From positions 248,001 through 312,000 of the forward strand of contig NZ_JACJUK010000005.1 of NCBI RefSeq assembly GCF_014235875.1: 64,000 nt of DNA. Reading direction: 5' to 3'. Numbering within the stretch: the first letter of the stretch is position 1; each line of letters opens with the position of its first letter. Source of the stretch: Croceivirga lutea (lineage in GTDB: Bacteria; Bacteroidota; Bacteroidia; Flavobacteriales; Flavobacteriaceae). A program made the position numbers and the translations under genes. Below, one piece after another: positions 26,623-36,369 of the stretch. The notes beneath the pieces are model-generated. The model worked only from the letters and a program-made list of their open reading frames with translations, made no database searches and was not told the DNA's origin.

Positions 26623-28368
26623 TTAATTATTATCTATTAGTTGTCTTGCTTGACCCGCCCAATCGTCTCTTTGTGCTCTACCTGGAAACTTACCAGAAAT
26701 AGAATCAAGCAAATCATATTCTTTCTTAGTCATTCTTGCTACCTGTGCAAAAGTGAATATACCTATCTCATTAAGTATTCTCTCCATTTCTGGACCTACA
26801 CCACTTATACGTTTTAAATCATCCGCAGTTTGTAAAGCTGGGTCGAATCTACCAACAGAACTTAATAATTCATTAACTCCAATTTTATCTCCTGTGGCCG
26901 GTTTTACCTCACCCATTAAGACGTCTTGTGTTATTGATTCTCTTACTACCTCTTTTCCTCTTTCAGGCATTTGATACATTGGTTTACCTTCTGCTCTAAG
27001 ATTCTTGAATCTTTCACCTGAAGATTTAAGTATTGATTTAACTTCTGCCTGTGCTATAACGGGGAATGTTCTTGAGTATAATAAGAATAGTACAAAGAAA
27101 AATCCTATGGTACCTATAAATATACCTACATCAACAAAGGTAGGAGAGAACATTGTCCATGATGATGGTAAATAATCTCTATGTAATGAGGTTACTATGA
27201 TTACAAAACGTTCAAACCACATACCGATATTTACTACAATTGAAATAGCAAAAGAAAACATGATACTTGTTCGCAACTTCTTGAACCACATAAACTGAGG
27301 AGAAAACACATTGCAAGTCATCATACTCCAATACGCCCACCAGTAAGGACCAGTAGCTCTGTTTAAAAATGCATATTGTTCGTATTCAACACCTGAATAC
27401 CATGCTATAAATAATTCTGTAATATATGCACAACCAACTATTGAACCCGTAATCATTATTACGATATTCATTAATTCTATATGTTGAACAGTTATATATG
27501 CTTCAAGATTACAAACTTTACGCATTATAATAAGTAACGTATTCACCATTGCGAACCCTGAGAAAATTGCTCCGGCTACGAAATAAGGCGGGAATATTGT
27601 GGTATGCCATCCTGGAATAACAGACGTAGCAAAGTCAAAAGACACAATTGTATGTACAGAAAGTACTAGAGGTGTAGCTAAACCAGCTAAAACCAAAGAT
27701 ACCTCTTCAAATCTTTGCCAATCTTTAGCTCTACCTGTCCAACCAAAACTTAATAAACTGTAAATTTTCTTTTGAAATGGCTTAACTGCTCTATCTCTAA
27801 TCATTGCAAAATCTGGCAATAAACCAGTCCACCAGAAAACTAGAGACACTGATAAATAGGTCGAAATTGCAAACACATCCCAAAGAAGCGGAGAATTAAA
27901 GTTAACCCATAGAGAACCAAATTGGTTAGGAATTGGTAATACCCAATAAGCCAACCAAGGCCTACCCATGTGAATAATTGGAAATAAACCTGCTTGAATT
28001 ACAGAGAAAATTGTCATTGCCTCTGCAGAACGGTTAATAGCCATTCTCCATTTTTGACGGAACAACAAAAGTACAGCAGAAATCAGGGTTCCTGCGTGAC
28101 CAATACCTACCCACCAAACAAAGTTAGTAATATCCCATGCCCAGTTAACAGTTTTATTCAAACCCCAGACACCAATTCCTGTAGATACGGTGTATATAAT
28201 ACAACCTAACCCCCATAGGAAAGCCACTAATGCAATTGAAAAAACAATCCACCATTGTTTGTTAGCTTTTCCCTCAACTGGTCGTGATATATCAACAGAT
28301 ATATCATGGTACCCTTTATCGCCGAGTACTAGAGGTCTTCTTATAGGTGCTTCGTAATGCGACGCCAT
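26623..28368 (-). CDS. actC: Alternative complex III subunit ActC (NrfD/PsrC family) with C-terminal helix-hairpin-helix-like domain
   Basis: ActC is the main quinol-binding membrane subunit. The 581 residues show about ten helices of the NrfD/PsrC type (for example WVGIGHAGTLISAVLLLFRQ and RWRMAINRSAEAMT, then MIMRKVCNLEAYITVQHIE). After the last helix there is a soluble extension. The final 65 residues contain LKRISGVGPEMERILNEIGI, a helix-hairpin-helix-like unit of the sort also found at the C-terminus of some flavobacterial L21 proteins. Its role in a respiratory complex is unknown. The gene lies 32 bases after actB and 2 bases before actD. Confidence 0.93.
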   Translation of the reverse strand: MASHYEAPIRRPLVLGDKGYHDISVDISRPVEGKANKQWWIVFSIALVAFLWGLGCIIYTVSTGIGVWGLNKTVNWAWDITNFVWWVGIGHAGTLISAVLLLFRQKWRMAINRSAEAMTIFSVIQAGLFPIIHMGRPWLAYWVLPIPNQFGSLWVNFNSPLLWDVFAISTYLSVSLVFWWTGLLPDFAMIRDRAVKPFQKKIYSLLSFGWTGRAKDWQRFEEVSLVLAGLATPLVLSVHTIVSFDFATSVIPGWHTTIFPPYFVAGAIFSGFAMVNTLLIIMRKVCNLEAYITVQHIELMNIVIMITGSIVGCAYITELFIAWYSGVEYEQYAFLNRATGPYWWAYWSMMTCNVFSPQFMWFKKLRTSIMFSFAISIVVNIGMWFERFVIIVTSLHRDYLPSSWTMFSPTFVDVGIFIGTIGFFFVLFLLYSRTFPVIAQAEVKSILKSSGERFKNLRAEGKPMYQMPERGKEVVRESITQDVLMGEVKPATGDKIGVNELLSSVGRFDPALQTADDLKRISGVGPEMERILNEIGIFTFAQVARMTKKEYDLLDSISGKFPGRAQRDDWAGQARQLIDNN

Positions 28369-28400
28369 AATTTATAGTCTAATTTCTTCTTATTAATTAA

Positions 28401-31400
28401 TTAAGCCTCTTCTGTGTTTCTTACCTTAACTTGATAAACAACATTTGGTTTTGTACCAACATGCTCTAGTAAATGATAAGATCTATCGTCTGCAACTAAA
28501 TTGGCAATTTCACTACCTTCCTCATTCACGTCTCCAAAAACAAGAGCACCAGAAGAACAAGCAGCAGAACAAGCTACAGCGTTATTAAATTCACCTTTAG
28601 CAACTGGCCTACCCTCTCTTTTTGCATTTAAGATAACCGCTTGGGTGGCTTGTATACAGAATGAACATTTTTCCATAACTCCACGAGACCTAACTACAAC
28701 ATCTGGATTAAGTACCATTTTACCTAAATCATTATTCATGTTGTAATCAAACTCATCATTATTATTGTACAGGAACCAGTTGAATCTTCTTACTTTATAA
28801 GGACAGTTGTTAGCACAATAACGGGTACCCACACAACGGTTATATGCCATATGGTTTTGCCCCTGTCTACCATGAGAAGTTGCCGCAACTGGACAAACAG
28901 TTTCACAAGGCGCGTGATTGCAATGCTGACACATCACAGGCTGAAAGGCTACTTGCGGATTAGCTGCAGGATTCTCCATTTCTCCGAATCCACCTAAGCT
29001 ACCATTGTCACCCCATAATCCATCCATTCCTTCTTTTTTGGCGTCATCTGCCTCAAAAGTTTCTTCTGATGAATAGTATCTATCTATTCTTAACCAGTGC
29101 ATATCTCTAGACACTCGCATTTCATGCTTACCAACAACAGGAACATTATTTTCTGCATGACAAGCAATTACGCAAGCTCCGCAACCTGTACAGGCATTTA
29201 AATCGATAGAAAGATTAAAATGATGACCAATACTTCTATCGAAACTTTGCCATAAATCTACTTTTGGAGATGTTACTGGTGTTTCTTGATGATCCAAAGA
29301 CACTTCAGGAATTGCATTCCATTCATGCTTGTCTTTAGTATTAAATTCTTTTAATGTGGTTTCTTTAATGATATCACCCCTACCCATCAAAGTATTATGC
29401 AATTGCACACAAGCAAACTCATGAACACCACTTACTTTTGAAATAGAAACAGACTGAATATTATTAAAATCTTTATAAAGCTTATAGGCATTAACTCCTG
29501 TTTGCATTTCTGCTTGCAAACCAGCCTTACGACCGTAACCAAAAGATAAGCCTAAGGTTCCTGGAGCTTGACCTGGTTGAATATATACTGGAACCTTGTC
29601 TAAAGTAGCACCTTCAACTGTTAACGAAGCATAACTACCATCTAAACCACCATTAGCTACATTGTAATTTTCTAATTCTAACTTTTCAGCATCAAACTTT
29701 GAAATAGTTACATAGTTATCCCAAGAAACTCTAGATATAGGGTCCGGAAATTCTTGCAACCAAGGATTATTAGCTTGTTGCCCGTCTCCCATGCCGGTCT
29801 TAGGATAAAGTACTAACTCATAACCTTCAGAGGTAGTACCAGCTAGTGACCTTACAGCAGCATTTAAATTTACCGTTGCTTCGCTTACCTGTCCATCTTC
29901 GGTACTTTCTTGGGTAGAACCCAACACAGTCTCAGAGATATCCTTAGCATAAAATGGAGTATAAACTCCGTCTTGCAGCGTTTTACTCCAACTGTAACCC
30001 CCTAAAATAGAAGCCGTCCAGTTTTCTTTAATATAATCGTAGTAAGTCTGCTCACTACCCATCCAAGTTAGTAAACAAGCTTGAAATTGTCTTGTATCAA
30101 AAAGCTCTTTTATTACTGGCTGAGTTAGACTAAAATGCCCTTTCTTCAATTCAGCATCACCCCAAGATTCTAGGTAATGACTTCTTGCGGCTACGTGAGA
30201 TACTGCCTGAGCAGTTTCATCATTATTGTGCGCAAAATAAACGGAGACCTCCACTTTTTCTAATCCAGCTAAAAATTCAGCAGCATTAGGTAAAGAATAC
30301 ACGGGATTTACACCATCAATAATTAGCGCCCCTATTCTACCAGCATTCATATCTCCAATCAAACGCTTAACCTTTGAAGTATCGCCTTGACGCAGGTATT
30401 TTGGTTCTTCTGGCTTAAACGCTTCACTAGCTAACATTTTATTGATAGCTAAAGTGACCATTTGGGCATTAACATCATTGATACCACAAACTACAACCGC
30501 TTTGCTTCCCACTTTACGCAACTGAGCAACAACACCATCAACTAATCCGTCTAATTCAGAAGTTCCTCCAGATACCGAACCTCCATTAAGTTTTCCATAA
30601 AGTTTTGCGAGTGCAATTTTAACCTCAGAAGGCTTTAATGCAATTCTCTTATCAGCATTAGCTCCAGAAAGAGACATATTTGACTCTAACTGAATGTGTT
30701 TTGACATTTTTCCGTTTTTCGGAACTCTCCCTTTTGCATAGGCCGAGTCATATCCACCACCTTGCCAATCACCTAGAAAATCTGCCGCAAAAGAAACTAT
30801 TAAATCAGCTTTACCAAAATCATAATCTGGTAAAGCACGCTCCCCGTACATTGCATTAAATGCATTTAGAGTAGCGTCTTCTGAAATAGCATCATAAACC
30901 ACGTGGTCAACACCACCGAATTTTTCTGAAAATTCTCCAATTAGCTTAGCAGTTGACGGACTAGCATAAGTTTGCGTTAACAACGCAACCTTTTTACCGC
31001 CATTAGTCAAACTACCAAGTTTTGCTCTAACAGTAGCATCAAGAACTTTCCACTCCACTGGCTTTCCACCAGCCATAGGACCTTGAACTCTTTTACTGTC
31101 ATACAACGACAAAACCGAAGCATTAACACGCGCATTTGCACCTCCTAATACATCAGCCCTATCATTATTCTCTATTTTAATTGGCCTACCTTCTCTTGTT
31201 TTAACAAGAATACTTGCAAAATCATAACCATCTGCAATAGTAGTAGCGTAGTGATTCGCAACACCAGGAACAATATCTTCAGGTTGGATAACATAAGGGA
31301 CAGATTTATTAACTGGACCCTCACAAGCAGCCATGGTAGCAGCCGCAGTACTAAAGCCAACATACTTAAGAAAATCTCTTCTTGTTGTTGACGAATCAGC

Positions 31401-31535
31401 TAAATTCTGCTTATCTCCCAAGAACTCATCAACTGGAATATGCTCAACAAATTCGTTGTTTCTTAGCTTCGTAACAATGGAATCATTCGGATTTAACTCC
31501 GCTTCACTTTTCCAATATTTTTTGTTTGACGCCAT
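28401..31535 (-). CDS. actB: Alternative complex III subunit ActB, iron-sulfur/molybdopterin-oxidoreductase-like
   Basis: ActB is the large periplasmic subunit, built of a molybdopterin-oxidoreductase-like part that in characterised complexes lacks molybdenum, and a ferredoxin-like part. The 1044 residues begin with a twin-arginine type signal (RRDFLKYVGFSTAAATMAAC), whose Cys fits a lipobox. Cluster motifs cluster in the last 300 residues: CTGCGACVIACHAENN, CQHCNHAPCETVCP, CVGTRYCANNCPY and CSFC, with the final CSAACSSGALVFGD. The N-terminal sequence DEFLGDK ahead of the signal is typical of this family. It lies 27 bases after actA and 32 bases before actC. Confidence 0.94.
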   Translation of the reverse strand: MASNKKYWKSEAELNPNDSIVTKLRNNEFVEHIPVDEFLGDKQNLADSSTTRRDFLKYVGFSTAAATMAACEGPVNKSVPYVIQPEDIVPGVANHYATTIADGYDFASILVKTREGRPIKIENNDRADVLGGANARVNASVLSLYDSKRVQGPMAGGKPVEWKVLDATVRAKLGSLTNGGKKVALLTQTYASPSTAKLIGEFSEKFGGVDHVVYDAISEDATLNAFNAMYGERALPDYDFGKADLIVSFAADFLGDWQGGGYDSAYAKGRVPKNGKMSKHIQLESNMSLSGANADKRIALKPSEVKIALAKLYGKLNGGSVSGGTSELDGLVDGVVAQLRKVGSKAVVVCGINDVNAQMVTLAINKMLASEAFKPEEPKYLRQGDTSKVKRLIGDMNAGRIGALIIDGVNPVYSLPNAAEFLAGLEKVEVSVYFAHNNDETAQAVSHVAARSHYLESWGDAELKKGHFSLTQPVIKELFDTRQFQACLLTWMGSEQTYYDYIKENWTASILGGYSWSKTLQDGVYTPFYAKDISETVLGSTQESTEDGQVSEATVNLNAAVRSLAGTTSEGYELVLYPKTGMGDGQQANNPWLQEFPDPISRVSWDNYVTISKFDAEKLELENYNVANGGLDGSYASLTVEGATLDKVPVYIQPGQAPGTLGLSFGYGRKAGLQAEMQTGVNAYKLYKDFNNIQSVSISKVSGVHEFACVQLHNTLMGRGDIIKETTLKEFNTKDKHEWNAIPEVSLDHQETPVTSPKVDLWQSFDRSIGHHFNLSIDLNACTGCGACVIACHAENNVPVVGKHEMRVSRDMHWLRIDRYYSSEETFEADDAKKEGMDGLWGDNGSLGGFGEMENPAANPQVAFQPVMCQHCNHAPCETVCPVAATSHGRQGQNHMAYNRCVGTRYCANNCPYKVRRFNWFLYNNNDEFDYNMNNDLGKMVLNPDVVVRSRGVMEKCSFCIQATQAVILNAKREGRPVAKGEFNNAVACSAACSSGALVFGDVNEEGSEIANLVADDRSYHLLEHVGTKPNVVYQVKVRNTEEA

Positions 31536-31562
31536 ATCGTATATAGAAATAACTTCTTTTAA

Positions 31563-32936
31563 TTAATAGTGGCATTTACCACATTCTAATCCACCCATTT
31601 GAGCTGCTGTCAATTTCTCAACACCATACTTCTTTGACAGCTCATCGTGAATTTTCTCATAATACCCATTATCAGCAACTTTCACCTCAGTCTCACGGTG
31701 ACAATTTATACACCACCCCATAGTTAAAGGTGAGTATTGATACATTATCTCCATCTCTTCAACTGGACCATGACATGTTTGACACTCAATTTGACCAACT
31801 GTTACGTGCTGTGAATGATTGAAATAAACAAAATCTGGCAGATTATGAATTCTAACCCACTCTACAGGCTTGGATTCACCAGTATATTTTTGATTCTCTT
31901 CATCCCACCCTACAGCTTTATAAAGCTTTTTAATTTCCGCGGTGTAGAATTCGTTAGTATAACCGTTAGCCAAATCCTCTGCCGTTGGACCTTCACCATT
32001 ACCAGTATATTCATAAATTGATTTATGGCAATTCATACACACATTCAAAGAAGGAATGCCAGAATGCTTAGAAACTCTAGCGGAAGAGTGGCAATATTTA
32101 CATTCAATATTATTGACCCCTGCGTGAATTCTATGAGAATAATGTATAGGCTGTACAGGAGCATAGCCTTGGTCTACACCTACTTGAGACATCCAAGCAT
32201 AGGCACCATAAGCCGCAGCTAGCAAAAAGAAAACTACAGAACACAATACTAGAAATTGATTTTGAACGAAAGCTTTCCAGATTGGCATTCGCTTTTCACC
32301 TTCTGCAGCAATTTCCACCCCATTAGCCTCAGCTATTCTTCTCAGGGTTTTATTCACCATGACTAGCATCAATACCAATAGACCAAAGATAACAGCAAGA
32401 GCTCCTAAGATAATCTCGTTAGAGATACCAGATGAAGCACCTGTACTACCACCATCTACTGGAGCTGCAGCTGCCACCGTGGGTTTAGGCGGCGGAGCCG
32501 CAGTGTAAGCTAAAATATTATCTATATCTTCATTAGATAAGGTCGGAAACGCCGTCATTGCCGCTTGGTTATACTCATTGTACACCTTGTTAGCATAAGC
32601 ATCTCCAGACGCTATTAACCCAGCACTGTTTTTAATCCACTTGTACAACCACTCTTTATTCAGCCCCTCATCTTCTGCTAACCTTGATTCAACGTTAGCC
32701 AAAGCTGGACCCGTCATCTTTCTATCAAGAGCATGACAAGCTGCACAGTTTGTATTAAATAATTGTTTTCCTTTTACAGGGTCTCCTCCTAAATCCGCTG
32801 GAGCAGCCTCTACTTGGGTCTCTGCATTAGCATCGTCTTGAGCGTACGACACAACAGTGAAAAGTTGTAGGAGAATTACTAAACTTAGACCAAGAACTTG
32901 ATAAAATTGAGTGCGGTTCAAAACCTTTTTCATCAT
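31563..32936 (-). CDS. actA: Alternative complex III subunit ActA, multiheme cytochrome c with fused N-terminal monoheme domain
   Basis: ActA is the electron-wire subunit of alternative complex III. Taking the ATG at 32936 gives 457 residues with a signal peptide (FYQVLGLSLVILLQLFTVVSYAQ). The alternative at 32963 is TTG. Six heme motifs are present. CAACH at about 64-68 lies in an N-terminal cytochrome c domain, followed by a Pro/Ala linker and two membrane segments (about 175-195 and 226-246). The pentaheme part then has CKYCH, CMNCH, CQTCH, CINCH and the C-terminal CGKCH. The gene is first in the eight-gene operon and has a candidate promoter about 80 bases upstream. Confidence 0.93.
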   Translation of the reverse strand: MMKKVLNRTQFYQVLGLSLVILLQLFTVVSYAQDDANAETQVEAAPADLGGDPVKGKQLFNTNCAACHALDRKMTGPALANVESRLAEDEGLNKEWLYKWIKNSAGLIASGDAYANKVYNEYNQAAMTAFPTLSNEDIDNILAYTAAPPPKPTVAAAAPVDGGSTGASSGISNEIILGALAVIFGLLVLMLVMVNKTLRRIAEANGVEIAAEGEKRMPIWKAFVQNQFLVLCSVVFFLLAAAYGAYAWMSQVGVDQGYAPVQPIHYSHRIHAGVNNIECKYCHSSARVSKHSGIPSLNVCMNCHKSIYEYTGNGEGPTAEDLANGYTNEFYTAEIKKLYKAVGWDEENQKYTGESKPVEWVRIHNLPDFVYFNHSQHVTVGQIECQTCHGPVEEMEIMYQYSPLTMGWCINCHRETEVKVADNGYYEKIHDELSKKYGVEKLTAAQMGGLECGKCHY

Positions 32937-33016
32937 AACAACATTGCTATTGAGACTTGGCACGGTTTTCGTATTGATACTAAGTTATTTAGCTTTTCCG
33001 TGCTCAAAATCGGACA

Positions 33017-33046
33017 CAAAAATACGACACATCGGCGTTTTTTAAA
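33017..33046 (-). promoter_or_regulatory. Candidate promoter of the act-cox operon
   Basis: On the minus strand TATTTTTG (33017-33024) matches the Bacteroidota -7 element TAnnTTTG exactly. The -33 position, 18-19 bases upstream, is T-rich (TTTA/TTTT) and does not give a perfect TTTG. The predicted transcript would have a leader of about 75 bases before actA. This is the only good match in the region divergent from the SPOR-like gene. Confidence 0.45.
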
Positions 33047-33110
33047 ATGTTAACGGAATTCTAATTGGTAATTTATATTCGTTCTAAATAATTTTAATCA
33101 AGCCTAGCTG

Positions 33111-33539
33111 ATGAAGAAAAAATTAACTTTGTTCACGCACAACATTTTAGGAAATAGTTTTATGATAAAATACATTTTTGGCGCAGGTTTTATGTTAATC
33201 ACTTTTAACAGTTTTGGGCAAGAAGGTCAAGTTACAATTGACCAAGACCCTAAGCTTAAAGAACTACATACCTTATATGTTGAAGTAAACTCAAATTCTG
33301 AAGATTTCTATCAAATTCAAGTTGGTTTTGTAAGAACTGATGCCCAAGCTACAAGATTGAAGTCTCAAGTGGAAATTGATTTTCCAGGTTGGCCTACCAA
33401 GATTGACTTTCAAGAGCCAACTTATAGGGTAAAAGTAGGGAAGTTTAAAAATGCCTTAGAAGCAGAACGAAAGTTTATTGAAGTACGAAAAAAGTACCCT
33501 AACGCAATGCTTCTAAGACCTGAAAATTCTACTTGGTAG
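33111..33539 (+). CDS. Secreted SPOR-like domain protein
   Basis: The 142-residue product has a hydrophobic N-terminal segment (MIKYIFGAGFMLITFNSFGQ) that looks like a signal peptide. It is followed by a small domain with the pattern FYQIQVGFVRTDAQATRLKSQVEIDFPG, then TYRVKVGKFKNALEAERKFIEVRKKYPNAMLL. The two beta-alpha repeats ending in RVKVGKF resemble SPOR (septal peptidoglycan-binding) domains. Two starts are possible: 33111 (used here) or 33162, which would place the signal peptide exactly at the N-terminus and has AGGAA eight bases upstream. It diverges from the act operon and is convergent with infB. Confidence 0.75.
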   Translation: MKKKLTLFTHNILGNSFMIKYIFGAGFMLITFNSFGQEGQVTIDQDPKLKELHTLYVEVNSNSEDFYQIQVGFVRTDAQATRLKSQVEIDFPGWPTKIDFQEPTYRVKVGKFKNALEAERKFIEVRKKYPNAMLLRPENSTW

Positions 33540-33557
33540 AATTGAGCAAGAATAGTA

Positions 33558-36329
33558 TTATTTAAGTTTCTTTTTAACCGCTACTTCTTGGAATGCTTCA
33601 ATGATATCATTTACTTGAATATCATTATAGTTTTTAACCTGCATACCACAATCATAACCTTTTGAAACTTCTTTTACATCATCTTTAAATCGTTTCAAAG
33701 AAGATAGTTCTCCGGTAAAGACAACCACCCCGTCTCTAATTAGTCGAATTTGAGAGTTTCGGTATATTTTACCACTAGTAACCATACAACCAGCAATAGT
33801 TCCGATTTTAGATATTTTAAAGGTTTCTCTAATTTCTGCCGTACCCGTAACTTCTTCTTTAAGCTCTGGAGACAACATACCTTCCATTGCATCTTTTAAA
33901 TCGTTTATAGCATCATAAATAATAGAGTATGTTCTAATATCAATCTCTTCCTTATCAGCTATCATACGAGCGTTACCCATTGGTCTAACATTAAATCCAA
34001 TTATAACCGCGTCGGAAGCACTTGCTAATAACACATCAGATTCTGTTATTGCACCTACACCTTTGTGGATAATATTAACTTGAATTTCTTCTGTTGAAAG
34101 TTTTTGGAATGAGTCTGTCAATGCTTCTACTGAACCATCAACATCACCTTTAAGAATTACATTTAACTCTTTAAACTCACCAAGTGCAATTCGTCTTCCA
34201 ATCTCATCTAGAGTTATATGGCGTTGTGTTCTCACAGATTGCTCTCGTTGTAGCTGAGAACGTTTAGAGGCAATAGACTTAGCTTCTCTTTCATCTTCGA
34301 GAACGTTAAACTTATCACCTGCTTGCGGAGCCCCATCTAATCCAAGAATTGAAATTGGTGTAGCTGGTCCTACTAGTTTCACATCTTTACCACGCTCGTC
34401 TTGCATTGCTTTAACCTTACCACTATTGGTACCTGCTAAAACATAGTCACCAACTTTAAGAGTACCATTTTGCACTAAAATTGTAGACACATAACCTCTA
34501 CCTTTATCTAAAAAAGCCTCAACTACAGTACCATCTGCAAGTCTATCTGGATTAGCTTTTAATTCTAGTAATTCGGCCTCTAATAGCACTTTTTCTAAGA
34601 GTTCGTTAACTCCTTGCCCTGTTTTGGCAGAGATATCATGAGATTGAATTTTTCCACCCCAATCTTCAACTAAAAGATTCATCTGAGCTAAACCTTCTTT
34701 AATCTTATCTGGATTGGCAGTAGGCTTATCTATTTTATTGATAGCAAAAACTATTGGAACACCAGCAGCTTGAGCATGGCTTATTGCTTCTTTGGTTTGC
34801 GGCATAATATCATCATCCGCAGCAACAACAATAATTGCGATATCTGTTACCTGTGCACCCCTTGCACGCATAGCGGTAAACGCTTCGTGACCAGGAGTAT
34901 CTAAAAATGTCATTTTTTGACCATCCTCAAGTGTTACACCATAGGCACCAATATGCTGTGTAATACCACCGCTTTCACCTGCAATTACATTCTCTTCTCT
35001 TATGTAATCTAATAAGGAAGTTTTACCATGATCAACGTGCCCCATTACGGTAACAATTGGAGCTCTAGGTTTTAAATCTTCAGGATTATCTTCCTCAACT
35101 TCAATACTCTCCTCAATTTCAGCGGTAACAAATTCAACCTTGTATCCAAATTCATCAGCAACAATTGATAAGGTTTCGGCATCTAATCGCTGATTTAAAG
35201 TCACCATCATACCTAAAGACATACATGCAGAAATTATTTCTGTTGTAGACACATCCATCATTGTAGCCACCTCATTAACAGTAACAAACTCTGTTACCTT
35301 TAAAACCTTGCTCTCCTGTTCTTGTTGAGCAAGCTCCTTTTCTGACTGTTGTCTATGTTGGTCTCTTTTTTCTCTACGGTATTTAGCCCCTTTACCTTTG
35401 TTAGATTTTCCTTGTAATTTTTCAAGGGTTTCTCTAACCTGCTTTTGAACTTCTTCTTCTGTAGGCTCAACCTTAGGTGTAGATTTTTGACCTCTACGAT
35501 TTCCTCCTGTTTTACCTCTCTTATTATTCTGGTTATTATTGTTTCCGCCAGAAACTATACGTTTTCTTTTACGTCTTCTATTGTCATTTGAATTGCCATC
35601 TTTCTTTGCATCTTCTTTCTTTTTCTTTGGTTTTTCAAATTTGCTCAAATCAATTTTAGCTCCTGTAATTTTTGGTCCAGAAAGCTTTTGGTATTTTGTA
35701 GTAATTGTTTGAGATTCTTCGGTCTTTTCTTCGGTTGGAGCTTCTTCTTTCTTTTCTTCCTGCTTCTTAGGCTCAACTTCTTTCTTAGGCTCTTCCTTTT
35801 TAGGTTGTTCTACTTTAGGTTCAGCCGCTACTTTAGGCGCTTCTTTCTTAACTTCAACCTCAGGTTTGGTTTCGACTACTGGTTTGAACTCTTCAACCTT
35901 TTTAGGAGTTTCTTCTTTTTGTATTTCTTCCTTAGGCTGCTCCTTTTTAACAGCGGGCTTAGGATTCAAGTCTATTTTACCTACGGTTTTGGGGCCAGTC
36001 AATTCGGCCTTACCCCTTACCACCTTATTATCAGCAGCCTGTCTTTTTTCACGAGCAAGTCTACGTTCTTCTTGCTCACGCTCCATTTTAAGACGAATCT
36101 CTTCTTTTTCTTTCTGCTTTTCTTCAGCTACTTCTTGAGAAGCAGCTTTTTTACTAGCATCTGTTTGGAATTCATCCAACAGAACTTGATACACCTCACT
36201 AGTGATTTTAGTAGTAGGGCGCGCCTCAACATCGTGACCTTGCGAACTTAAATAGTCCACAGCCCGGTCCAATGAGATATTAAGTTCCCTTAAAACTTTA
36301 TTTAATCGTATTGTTGGATTTCCTGCCAT
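33558..36329 (-). CDS. infB: Translation initiation factor IF-2
   Basis: IF-2 is the GTPase that places initiator tRNA on the ribosome. The 923 residues contain the N-terminal IF2_N helix ([32 protein letters not shown]), then a long low-complexity region (about 60-330) of Lys, Glu, Pro and Ala. The G domain follows with [26 protein letters not shown] and NKID, then domains II-IV ending in [23 protein letters not shown]. It is the last gene of rimP-nusA-infB, 40 bases after nusA. The charged N-terminal region is long but typical for Bacteroidota. Confidence 0.97.
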   Translation of the reverse strand: MAGNPTIRLNKVLRELNISLDRAVDYLSSQGHDVEARPTTKITSEVYQVLLDEFQTDASKKAASQEVAEEKQKEKEEIRLKMEREQEERRLAREKRQAADNKVVRGKAELTGPKTVGKIDLNPKPAVKKEQPKEEIQKEETPKKVEEFKPVVETKPEVEVKKEAPKVAAEPKVEQPKKEEPKKEVEPKKQEEKKEEAPTEEKTEESQTITTKYQKLSGPKITGAKIDLSKFEKPKKKKEDAKKDGNSNDNRRRKRKRIVSGGNNNNQNNKRGKTGGNRRGQKSTPKVEPTEEEVQKQVRETLEKLQGKSNKGKGAKYRREKRDQHRQQSEKELAQQEQESKVLKVTEFVTVNEVATMMDVSTTEIISACMSLGMMVTLNQRLDAETLSIVADEFGYKVEFVTAEIEESIEVEEDNPEDLKPRAPIVTVMGHVDHGKTSLLDYIREENVIAGESGGITQHIGAYGVTLEDGQKMTFLDTPGHEAFTAMRARGAQVTDIAIIVVAADDDIMPQTKEAISHAQAAGVPIVFAINKIDKPTANPDKIKEGLAQMNLLVEDWGGKIQSHDISAKTGQGVNELLEKVLLEAELLELKANPDRLADGTVVEAFLDKGRGYVSTILVQNGTLKVGDYVLAGTNSGKVKAMQDERGKDVKLVGPATPISILGLDGAPQAGDKFNVLEDEREAKSIASKRSQLQREQSVRTQRHITLDEIGRRIALGEFKELNVILKGDVDGSVEALTDSFQKLSTEEIQVNIIHKGVGAITESDVLLASASDAVIIGFNVRPMGNARMIADKEEIDIRTYSIIYDAINDLKDAMEGMLSPELKEEVTGTAEIRETFKISKIGTIAGCMVTSGKIYRNSQIRLIRDGVVVFTGELSSLKRFKDDVKEVSKGYDCGMQVKNYNDIQVNDIIEAFQEVAVKKKLK

Positions 36330-36369
36330 AAATTAGGTTACTCCTCTAAAAATTGCTGCAAATATAATT

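Noticed and set aside
28401-31535. ActB as an active molybdopterin enzyme
   Set aside because: Position in the act operon and the typical family layout indicate the non-catalytic Mo-free subunit of alternative complex III, not a polysulfide or nitrate reductase.
33060-33110. Possible promoter TATATTCG for the SPOR-like gene
   Set aside because: It has one mismatch in the conserved TTTG and no -33 partner.
35688-36251. Plus-strand open frame of 187 codons, Phe/Leu-rich
   Set aside because: It is the complement of the Lys/Glu-rich linker of infB, which automatically gives Phe/Leu-rich antisense frames.
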